From an uncultured Bacteroidales bacterium (lineage in GTDB: Bacteria > Bacteroidota > Bacteroidia > Bacteroidales > P3), in NCBI GenBank assembly GCA_905233475.1, contig CAJOEN010000025.1:16406-80405 (forward strand): a stretch of DNA of 64,000 bases, read 5' to 3'. Below are positions 1 through 7,317 of this stretch, in pieces. The notes beneath the pieces were generated by a model that was not told the DNA's origin, did no database searches, and worked only from the letters and a program-made list of their open reading frames with translations. How positions within the stretch are numbered: position 1 is the stretch's first letter; each line of letters opens with the position of its first letter. The position numbers and the translations under genes are program-made.

Positions 1-495
1 TGGGGCTTTGCCATGAGTCCGAGGCGTATCACTGTCTCCACAGTGGGCATTCTGCCGCGTATCAAGGAATTCTTGGAGCAAAGCCAGTGCCATTTGGCGG
101 TAAGTCTGCATTCGCCCTACGGAGACGAGCGTGCAGAGCTTATGCCGATACAGAAAGCCTACGCTCACAGCGAGATAGTGCGTGTGCTCAGGAATTACAA
201 CTGGTCGGGGCAAAGACGTTTGTCGTTTGAATACATCATGTTCCGTGGCTTGAACGACGACCTGCTTCACGCCAAAAAGTTAGCGCAACTGCTTCATGGC
301 TTGCATTGCCGTGTGAATTTGATACGTTTCCACGCTTCGCCAAACGTGCCTCTTGTCGGTTCCGACATGAATACAATGACAATTTTTCGTGATTATTTGA
401 ATGACAACGGAATAATATGTACAATTCGTGCGTCGCGGGGAGAGGATATTATGGCGGCCTGTGGTTTGCTGGCAGGGAAAGGGGGCGATAGTTAG
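1..495 (+). CDS. rlmN: RlmN, 3' part (23S rRNA adenine-C2 methyltransferase)
   Basis: This is the C-terminal part of a radical-SAM RNA methyltransferase. The frame is open at the left edge, so the [4Fe-4S] CxxxCxxC motif is outside the window. Visible family marks are PRRITVSTVG near the start, the AVSLHSP strand, and the distal MAACGLLAG segment, whose Cys corresponds to the methyl-carrying Cys of RlmN (E. coli Cys355). The enzyme methylates C2 of A2503 in 23S rRNA and A37 in some tRNAs. The stop codon (493-495) lies inside the first unit of a heptanucleotide array, so the array may set the exact C-terminus (GKGGDS). Confidence 0.93.
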   Translation, partial: WGFAMSPRRITVSTVGILPRIKEFLEQSQCHLAVSLHSPYGDERAELMPIQKAYAHSEIVRVLRNYNWSGQRRLSFEYIMFRGLNDDLLHAKKLAQLLHGLHCRVNLIRFHASPNVPLVGSDMNTMTIFRDYLNDNGIICTIRASRGEDIMAACGLLAGKGGDS

Positions 496-602
496 GAGTT
501 AGGAGTTAGGAGTTAGGAGTTAGGAGTTAGGAGTTAAGAGTTAAGAGTTAAGAGTTAAGAGTTAAGAGTTAAGAGTTAAGAATTAAGAATTAAGAATTAA
601 GA
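491..602. repeat. 16-unit heptanucleotide tandem array
   Basis: Sixteen 7-bp units run without interruption: six GTTAGGA, then seven GTTAAGA, then three ATTAAGA, grading into ATTGATA. The array fills the whole gap between rlmN and the thioredoxin gene. The ordered blocks suggest expansion by slippage of successively mutated units. Similar but shorter 7-bp arrays follow other stop codons in this window. Confidence 0.97.
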
Positions 603-621
603 ATTGATAATTGATACAGAT

Positions 622-1179
622 ATGAAAAAATTGATTTTAACCGCATGTTTTGCACTGGCTTTTTCGCTGTGCGCAAATGCACAAGTAAGGTGGCAAACTA
701 TTGAAGAAGTCGGACAAACCGATGTTTCCAAAAACGAACGGATGTTTTTAGTGGATTTCAGTACAAGCTGGTGCGGATGGTGCAAGAAAATGGATAAGGA
801 AACTTTTGGCAACGACATGGTTATGGCCATCCTGAACCATTATTATTATTCGGTGCACTTTGATGCTGAAACACCAAAGACATTTACTTGGAATGGCAAG
901 GAGTACGCCAATCCTAATCCCAAGGCCAAAAAAGGTTCGCCTCATAACTTTACCAGAGCCATTTTAGGAGCTCAAATCGGCTATCCGTCCATAGCTGTTT
1001 TCAACCAGAAAATGAACCTAGTTCAAGTGCTCCAGGGCTATCAAAACGCCGATGAAATGGTGAAGTTCCTTTGCTTTTTCGTTAATGATAACTACATGAA
1101 ATACAGTTACCAGAAATATATGGCAATTTTCGACACTCAGATATTGCCCGGCATACTCGAAGAACTTAAGTTGAACTAA
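622..1179 (+). CDS. Secreted thioredoxin-fold protein (CGWC)
   Basis: A 185-residue protein with a signal peptide (about residues 1-20, ending CANA-Q) and a thioredoxin fold carrying CGWC at residues 51-54, followed by KKMDKETF. The CxxC and the DFSTSWCGWCKKMD context resemble DUF255/thioredoxin-7 proteins, which act as periplasmic disulfide reductants or isomerases. The insert between the CxxC helix and the cis-Pro region (YPSIAVF) is longer than in classical thioredoxin. I chose ATG 622 over an upstream in-frame TTG at 604 because it begins a standard signal peptide. No substrate can be inferred from the neighbours. Confidence 0.85.
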   Translation: MKKLILTACFALAFSLCANAQVRWQTIEEVGQTDVSKNERMFLVDFSTSWCGWCKKMDKETFGNDMVMAILNHYYYSVHFDAETPKTFTWNGKEYANPNPKAKKGSPHNFTRAILGAQIGYPSIAVFNQKMNLVQVLQGYQNADEMVKFLCFFVNDNYMKYSYQKYMAIFDTQILPGILEELKLN

Positions 1180-1193
1180 TTCATTATGTTACT

Positions 1194-2066
1194 GTGGCAG
1201 TGGACGTTGTTATAGACAATAGAGCAGGATTCTGTTCGGGAGTGGTGGCGGCCATACAATTGGCCGAGCAACATTTGCATCGTTCGGGAAAGCTCTATTG
1301 CTTGGGCGACATTGTTCACAACAACGAGGAAGTAGAGCGTTTGGCAGCCCAAGGACTGGAAGTAATTTCGTATCAACAGTTTGCACAACTACATGATACC
1401 AAGGTGCTTATACGGGCTCATGGCGAACCTCCCGACACATACGCCTTGGCAAAACGTAACAATATCCAAATTATTGACGCCACCTGCCCCATAGTGCTTG
1501 CATTGCAGAAAAAAATACGCAAGGGGTATGAGGAAATGGAATCCCTTGGCGGACAGATAGTTATCTTTGGAAAGAAAGGTCATGCCGAAGTGATTGGCCT
1601 CAACGGGCAAACACGAAACACCGCAATCGTTATTAGCGATATGGCTGATACTGAACAAATTGACTTCCACAAACCTGTGCGTATGTACTCCCAGACAACC
1701 CAAAACAAGGAAATGTACGCATACCTTATCGAAAGTGTGAAAAAGCGTTGTGCAACAGTAGGGAATGATGACGTTCTGGTTTTCAATACAATATGCGGAC
1801 GTGTGTCAAACCGTGTTGTGGAACTTACTGATTTTGTGGCTTCTGTGGATATTGTAGTTTTTGTTTCGGGGCAAAACAGTTCCAATGGCAAATATCTGTA
1901 CGAACACTGCAAACAGGTGAAAAACAACACTTTGCTTGTTTCCGGAATAAACCAGCTGCTAAAGGAGTGCTTTGCAGGAGTTTCCAAAATAGGCATAACG
2001 GGAGCCACTTCCACACCTCGATGGCTTATGGAAAAGGTTGCTAAATGGTTGAACGATAATTTGTAA
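1194..2066 (+). CDS. ispH: IspH, 4-hydroxy-3-methylbut-2-enyl diphosphate reductase
   Basis: A 290-residue LytB/IspH. It reduces HMBPP to IPP and DMAPP in the last step of the MEP isoprenoid pathway. The three cluster-binding cysteines are visible: Cys14 (AGFCSGV), Cys98 (DATCPIV) and Cys201 (NTICGRVSNR). RAHGEPP and the distal SSNGKYLYEHC and TGATSTP motifs are also present. The start must be GTG 1194, because the nearby ATG at 1186 is in another frame and soon terminates. The gene ends 4 nt before recF and is probably co-transcribed with it. Confidence 0.95.
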   Translation: MAVDVVIDNRAGFCSGVVAAIQLAEQHLHRSGKLYCLGDIVHNNEEVERLAAQGLEVISYQQFAQLHDTKVLIRAHGEPPDTYALAKRNNIQIIDATCPIVLALQKKIRKGYEEMESLGGQIVIFGKKGHAEVIGLNGQTRNTAIVISDMADTEQIDFHKPVRMYSQTTQNKEMYAYLIESVKKRCATVGNDDVLVFNTICGRVSNRVVELTDFVASVDIVVFVSGQNSSNGKYLYEHCKQVKNNTLLVSGINQLLKECFAGVSKIGITGATSTPRWLMEKVAKWLNDNL

Positions 2067-2070
2067 ACCG

Positions 2071-3183
2071 ATGTATCTGAAGAATATCAAACTTACAGGT
2101 TTCAAGAATTACGACGGTGTTGAGGCCGATTTATCCCAGAAAATCAACTGTTTTGTGGGCAACAACGGCGTTGGTAAAACCAATCTTTTGGATGCTGTTT
2201 ACTACCTTTCATTCTGTAAAAGTTATTTTAATTCCATTGACAATCAGAATATTAAATACGGAGAACCTTTCTTTGCCATACATGGCACATATATTTTCCC
2301 CGATTCCGACGAGGAGCAACTTGTATCGTGCGTACTGAAGCGTGGCTCGGCTAAGCAGATGAAAATCAACAAGAAAGCATATAGCCGCTTTGCCGACCAC
2401 ATAGGGAAAATTCCGCTTGTGATGATTTCGCCCTACGACCAGGATCTGATAAACTCCGGAAGCGACGTGCGCCGCAAATTCATAGACGGTATCATATCTC
2501 AAACCGACAAGCAATATCTTGAGCAACTGCTTAATTATCAGAAAGTTCTGGAACAACGCAATACTCTTTTGAAACAGTTCTACGAAAACCGTTATTTTGA
2601 TGAACCTCAACTTGCTTTGTGGGACGAGCAGTTGGTACGTTTCGGACAGCCGGTATATGAGAGCCGAAAAGCCTTTGTGTCGGAGTTCGAGACCTTATTT
2701 CAGCACTATTTCGGCATAATTTCCCCTTCCGACGAAAAAGTGTCGCTGGCCTACGAGTCGCAACTCGACGGTGGAGATTTCGCTACCATGCTCCGCGAGG
2801 CTTGGCAGAAAGACGCTTATACTCAGTACACTACAGTTGGCACGCACAAGGACGACCTTGTTTTTCGCATTGACGGCGATATGCAGATAAAGAAATTCGG
2901 TTCGCAGGGACAGCAAAAGACTTTTGTGGTGGCTCTTAAACTCGCCCAGTTCGAGTATATCGCGTCCGTTCGGGGCGTTAAGCCAATACTTCTGCTCGAC
3001 GACGTTTTCGACAAACTTGACCTTGAGCGTGTGAGGCAACTCGTATATCTGGTAGGCAGCGACCGTTTTGGACAGGTATTTCTTACTGATACACAGCAAG
3101 GTAGAGTGGAGTCGATATTCGAAAATACCGACATAGAACACGCTATTTTCACCGTAAAAGACAATAATATAGAACAGCAATGA
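2071..3183 (+). CDS. recF: RecF, DNA replication/repair ATPase
   Basis: A 370-residue SMC-like ATPase that loads RecA at ssDNA gaps together with RecO and RecR. Walker A is GNNGVGKT (residues 30-37). The signature motif appears as GSQGQQKTFVVALKLAQ, and Walker B as PILLLDDVFDKLD near residue 310. Length is normal for the family. It starts 4 nt after ispH, and its TGA overlaps the ATG of the DUF721 gene (ATGA), so translation is probably coupled. Confidence 0.96.
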   Translation: MYLKNIKLTGFKNYDGVEADLSQKINCFVGNNGVGKTNLLDAVYYLSFCKSYFNSIDNQNIKYGEPFFAIHGTYIFPDSDEEQLVSCVLKRGSAKQMKINKKAYSRFADHIGKIPLVMISPYDQDLINSGSDVRRKFIDGIISQTDKQYLEQLLNYQKVLEQRNTLLKQFYENRYFDEPQLALWDEQLVRFGQPVYESRKAFVSEFETLFQHYFGIISPSDEKVSLAYESQLDGGDFATMLREAWQKDAYTQYTTVGTHKDDLVFRIDGDMQIKKFGSQGQQKTFVVALKLAQFEYIASVRGVKPILLLDDVFDKLDLERVRQLVYLVGSDRFGQVFLTDTQQGRVESIFENTDIEHAIFTVKDNNIEQQ

Positions 3184-3470
3184 AACAGGCTCACGAATAC
3201 ACACTTCAGGACGTATTGAAAACCGTTTATCGTCAAAACGGGCTGTCCGACGCTTTTGCCGAGCAGGAAGCCATTTCGGCATACCGAGAGGTGGTGGGCG
3301 ACCTAATATCAAAACTTTCACGCAAGGTAATGTTGCAGAAAGACACTCTGCACGTGCAACTTTCTTCTGCGGCTCTGCGACAGGAAATGTCGTTACGAAA
3401 AACAACGCTTGTCGAGAAAATAGCCGAAAAAACATCAACACCCATTGTCAAGGACATTGTCTTTTACTAA
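3180..3470 (+). CDS. DUF721 (DciA-like) protein
   Basis: A 96-residue protein with the DUF721 pattern: an N-terminal helix with AYREVVGDLISKLSRKV, then a two-strand segment TLHVQLSSAALRQEMSLRK. DUF721 includes DciA, which helps load the replicative helicase in bacteria lacking DnaC. The 4-bp overlap with recF is a common arrangement in Bacteroidetes and fits a role at the replication fork. The helicase-loading function is inferred from the family only. Confidence 0.85.
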   Translation: MKQAHEYTLQDVLKTVYRQNGLSDAFAEQEAISAYREVVGDLISKLSRKVMLQKDTLHVQLSSAALRQEMSLRKTTLVEKIAEKTSTPIVKDIVFY

Positions 3471-3550
3471 CTTTGGAAATGAAAAAAAAGCTATAATTGT
3501 ATCAAAAAACAATAAATTACGTAAAAATATAGTTATTGTAGAAAATATTT

Positions 3551-5167
3551 ATGATGAAACGTATATTTATAATGCTATTGTGCATTGCCCTCGTTAAAGT
3601 GTCTTCAGCGCAAAAAGATGATACTGAGCGCATTGAGGCTCTTTTGGACAAGGGTGAATGCGATAAGGCCAAGACGCTGTACGACGCTCATGTGCGCAAA
3701 GTCAAATTTACGGATTATAGCATAGAAAAGCGTATAAGCAGATGTAAGGCCGAATTTTGGTATAACGCGGGTCTTGAAAAATATGCGCAGGGCAAATATT
3801 CCGACGCCTTTTTGTTGTACACCATGGCCGCAAAAAATGATTATGCGGCGGCGCAGTATGAGTTGGGACGCTGTTATGAGTTGGGGCACGGTACCTCAAA
3901 GGACTTGTCCGAGGCATTGGATATGTACCGTAATGCCGCCGAGCAAAACAATCCCAAAGCGCAGAACAGAATGGGAGTATTTTATTATGAAGGAATAGGA
4001 GTTCCTGTAAATAATTCTGAAGCAGTTATTTGGTTCCGCAAAGCTGCCGAACGCGGACTCGAGGAAGCGCAATACCGTTTGGCGATTTGCTATCTGAAAG
4101 GAATGGGCGTGAACAAAAGTTATGCCGAAGCAGTGAAATGGTTCCGCAAGGCCGCCGAGCAGGGCGATGCTGAATCGCAGTACTATATGGGGCTGTGCTA
4201 TTACCGCCGTTACGGGCTTCCAAGAAACTATTATGAAGCAGTGGAGTGGTTCAAAAAGGCTGTGGACCAAAACCATGTCATGGCACAGTTTTATTTGGGG
4301 CTGTGCTATTATGAGGGCAACGGCGTGAAACGTGATTATGCCACAGCTTACCATTGGTTTACAAAAGCGGAAAAAAGTGGCAACGTTGAAGCCCAATACT
4401 ACATTGGACTTTGCCATTACGAAGGCAATGGTACTAATAAAAACTATGCCGAAGCTGTAAAATATTTCACAAAGGCAGCAGAAAACGGTAATGCCGAAGC
4501 CCAATACCGACTTGCCGAATGCTATCGCACCGGCTATGGCGTGGAAAAAGACAATGACGAAGCAGTGAAATGGTACACCAAAGCTGCCGAGCAAAATCAT
4601 GCCCCGGCATGTTATAGGTTAGGAGTTTGCCACTATAACGGCTTGGGAGTGGAACAGAACCCCGCCGAGGCGGTTAAATGGTTTACCCAAGCTTCCGATA
4701 AGGATTATATGGCCGCCCAATATAGTCTGGCAAAATGTTATTCACAGGGTATTGGTGTGGAGCAGAACTACCAAGAAGCCGCCGTGCTTTTCCGTAAGGT
4801 GGCGGAACGCGGTTACTACAAAGCCCAGTACAATATGGGACTTTGCTACGACCAAGGGCTTGGAGTTGAAAGAAATATTTCCGAAGCGGCAAAATGGTAC
4901 CGCAAAGCCGCCGAACAAGGCTATGCTCCGGCACAGAGCAATCTTGCAGCATGTTACGCTTCCGGTGAAGGTGTTTCCGAAAACTTAGGCGAGGCCTTCG
5001 CTTGGTTTCAGGAGGCTGCCGAACGAGGCGATGCCGACGCACAGTACTATTTAGGCGTTTGCTACGACAAAGGCTATGGAGTGAACGAAAACCGCTTCCT
5101 GGCAAAAAAATGGTACCGCAAGGCGGCAAAACAAGGACATGAGGCGGCCCGAAAGGTTTTGGAGTGA
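3551..5167 (+). CDS. Sel1-repeat secreted protein
   Basis: A 538-residue protein with a signal peptide (ending VSSAQK) followed by about a dozen 36-residue Sel1/TPR-like repeats. The recurring pattern is AQYxLGxCYxxGxGVxxNxxEAVKWFxKAAEQG. Such solenoids bind other proteins in the periplasm or at the envelope. The repeats are similar but not identical, with no obvious recent internal duplication. No partner can be named. The gene follows an 80-bp AT-rich gap after the recF-DUF721 pair. Confidence 0.9.
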   Translation: MMKRIFIMLLCIALVKVSSAQKDDTERIEALLDKGECDKAKTLYDAHVRKVKFTDYSIEKRISRCKAEFWYNAGLEKYAQGKYSDAFLLYTMAAKNDYAAAQYELGRCYELGHGTSKDLSEALDMYRNAAEQNNPKAQNRMGVFYYEGIGVPVNNSEAVIWFRKAAERGLEEAQYRLAICYLKGMGVNKSYAEAVKWFRKAAEQGDAESQYYMGLCYYRRYGLPRNYYEAVEWFKKAVDQNHVMAQFYLGLCYYEGNGVKRDYATAYHWFTKAEKSGNVEAQYYIGLCHYEGNGTNKNYAEAVKYFTKAAENGNAEAQYRLAECYRTGYGVEKDNDEAVKWYTKAAEQNHAPACYRLGVCHYNGLGVEQNPAEAVKWFTQASDKDYMAAQYSLAKCYSQGIGVEQNYQEAAVLFRKVAERGYYKAQYNMGLCYDQGLGVERNISEAAKWYRKAAEQGYAPAQSNLAACYASGEGVSENLGEAFAWFQEAAERGDADAQYYLGVCYDKGYGVNENRFLAKKWYRKAAKQGHEAARKVLE

Positions 5168-5258
5168 CATAATATGGATAACAATTGATATTTTTTTGCC
5201 GAAAGTCTGAAAAATATTTCACTCACGATTAAGCAATGATTGCAGATAAAAATTAGAC

Positions 5259-6056
5259 ATGAAAGATATTAAATATTTGACAACCACACTCTTAGCCATT
5301 GTATTACTTTCCAGAACAGTATCAGCGCAGAAAACCGACACAATGCAGTGCTTTACAGTTGGATTCAATTTTGGCACCATGCTCACGTCGGGAGAAAGGG
5401 TAATGGGCAACGGGCAAAAGACTGATATAGTGAAGAATCCTTTCCTGAACTTCGGCGTTGATGTACTTTACAAATTTCGTACAAATTGGGTGTTGGGCGT
5501 GGAAGGAGACCTTTATTTCGGAAACGACAACCTGAAAAATCGCGAACAACGCTTGTCGCATATCTATGCCGAAGGTGCAGTAATTGGCAATGGCGGAGGC
5601 GACGCAGGTGTGGAGGCCTTTAATCGTGGAATCAGCGTGATTGGCAGTATGGGGAAAATAATACCTCTCTCCAAGAAAAAGATAAATTCGGGACTTTTTC
5701 TGTCGTTAGGTGCCGGACTTACCCAAAGCCAGATTGTTTACAGTGTGCAGGCCGAGGAGGCTCCGCAACTTGATGGAGATTACTCCCGACTTTACGACCA
5801 TCAGCAACGGGGACCCGTGATTGCCGAAAATATAGGCTATTGGTTTATGAACAGCGATAAGGTGTACCTCAATTTTTTGCTTACTTTCGAAATGCAACAA
5901 AGTTTCACCCATTCCACACGCGATTATGTTATCGACAACTGCTTGGGTATCAGTGGTAAAGACAACAATTGGTATTTCACTCCGATTTATATGTTGAAAC
6001 TTGTCTGGATGTTTCCAATTACTGGAAAAACTACTCAGGAGTACTATTATTTTTAG
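5259..6056 (+). CDS. Outer-membrane beta-barrel protein, function unknown
   Basis: A 265-residue protein with a signal peptide (ending TVSAQK) and alternating hydrophobic/polar strands rich in aromatics, closing with PIYMLKLVWMFP and a C-terminal region ending in YYYF. This pattern fits an eight- to ten-strand barrel of the PorT/OMP_b-brl kind. It lies 3 nt upstream of waaA and near tamL, so it probably belongs to an envelope-biogenesis operon. I do not recognise a specific function. Confidence 0.75.
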   Translation: MKDIKYLTTTLLAIVLLSRTVSAQKTDTMQCFTVGFNFGTMLTSGERVMGNGQKTDIVKNPFLNFGVDVLYKFRTNWVLGVEGDLYFGNDNLKNREQRLSHIYAEGAVIGNGGGDAGVEAFNRGISVIGSMGKIIPLSKKKINSGLFLSLGAGLTQSQIVYSVQAEEAPQLDGDYSRLYDHQQRGPVIAENIGYWFMNSDKVYLNFLLTFEMQQSFTHSTRDYVIDNCLGISGKDNNWYFTPIYMLKLVWMFPITGKTTQEYYYF

Positions 6057-6059
6057 CGG

Positions 6060-7307
6060 ATGATGAGATTTTTTTACACCACAGGTGTTTTTATTTACGG
6101 TTTTGGCATAAAGATAGCGTCGCTGTTCAACAGCAAGGCACGGCTTTGGGTTGAAGGCCGCCGTGGACTTTTGGCAAAGGCGGAAGCCCTTGTCCCCAAT
6201 GACGGACGTCCCTGTGTTTGGGTTCACGCCTCGTCGTTGGGAGAGTTCGAACAGGCACGCCCTGTTATGGAACTTATACGTGCCGCATATCCAAAATACA
6301 GGCTCGTTGCAACTTTTTTCTCCCCATCGGGCTACGAGATACGCAAAAACTGCGCCGACGCCGATGCGGTGCTCTACATGCCTTTGGACACGCCTCGCAA
6401 TGTCTCACGTTTTCTCGACGTGCTGAAACCACGTGTGGCATTGTTCGTAAAGTACGACTTTTGGTTCAACACACTTGCCGAATTACGCAAACGCAATGTC
6501 CCGACTTTCATTTTCTCCACCATATTCCGACCATCGCAGTATTTTTTCAAGCCCTACGGACGGTGGTTTTGTTCGCAACTTGGCTCATTCACTCATTTTT
6601 TTGTGCAGAACGAAGAGTCGGTTGCTTTGTTGCAGAAAGCCGGTTTTGAAAATGTTACAAAGTCGGGCGACACCCGTTTCGACCGCGTTGTTAAAATAGC
6701 GTCCACAGCTGCGGAGAATGCCTGCGTGGAACGTTTCATCGACGGCAAGACCGTTGTGGTGGCAGGAAGTTCTTGGCCGGAAGACGAAAAATTGCTTCAC
6801 CATTTCTTCACAACATCACTCCATGATATTAAGTTGATTATTGCCCCGCACGAAACCGACAAGGCTCATGTGGAGCAAATAAAACGGCTTTTCGGAGAAA
6901 CGGCTGTGTGCTACACCGAATTGCAGTCGGAACAGAATATCGACAGACGTAAAGTACTTATTATCAATACAATAGGTATACTTTCGAGTCTATATAGGTA
7001 TTCGCATATCGCATATATCGGCGGAGGATTTGGCAAAGGCTTGCATAATATTTTGGAGGCTGTGGTTTACGGTACGCCCGTTTGTTTCGGTCCAAACCAC
7101 CATAAGTTCCAAGAAGCCAAGGATATACTTGCATTAGGCGGGGGGGCTCTTGTGCTTACTGCCGAAGGTCTTTCGAATATTATGGATAATTGGCTCTCCG
7201 ACAATGCTTTGTGGCAATCAGCTTCGGATGTATGCCTCGATTATACACGTAGCAATCAGGGTTCCGCCGAAAAGATTTTCGGCATAGTGGAAAAATATTT
7301 GAAATAA
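6060..7307 (+). CDS. waaA: Kdo transferase WaaA (KdtA)
   Basis: A 415-residue GT30 enzyme that transfers Kdo from CMP-Kdo to lipid A precursors at the inner membrane. Seen: a short N-terminal membrane-proximal segment, the acceptor-side motif VHASSLGEFEQARPV, LVATFFSPSGYEI, KYDFWFN, and the distal nucleotide-sugar site YIGGGFGKGLHNILEAVVYG followed by FGPNH. ATG 6060 comes 3 nt after the preceding stop; ATG 6063 is an equally possible start. The enzyme shows that the organism makes Kdo-containing LPS. Confidence 0.95.
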   Translation: MMRFFYTTGVFIYGFGIKIASLFNSKARLWVEGRRGLLAKAEALVPNDGRPCVWVHASSLGEFEQARPVMELIRAAYPKYRLVATFFSPSGYEIRKNCADADAVLYMPLDTPRNVSRFLDVLKPRVALFVKYDFWFNTLAELRKRNVPTFIFSTIFRPSQYFFKPYGRWFCSQLGSFTHFFVQNEESVALLQKAGFENVTKSGDTRFDRVVKIASTAAENACVERFIDGKTVVVAGSSWPEDEKLLHHFFTTSLHDIKLIIAPHETDKAHVEQIKRLFGETAVCYTELQSEQNIDRRKVLIINTIGILSSLYRYSHIAYIGGGFGKGLHNILEAVVYGTPVCFGPNHHKFQEAKDILALGGGALVLTAEGLSNIMDNWLSDNALWQSASDVCLDYTRSNQGSAEKIFGIVEKYLK

Positions 7308-7317
7308 GTTTGTAGCG

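Noticed and set aside
491..602. CRISPR array
   Set aside because: The 7-bp units are contiguous with no spacers, and no cas genes are present in the window.
1186..1215. ATG 1186 as the ispH start
   Set aside because: It is out of frame with the IspH sequence and reaches a stop after nine codons; GTG 1194 gives the standard N-terminus.
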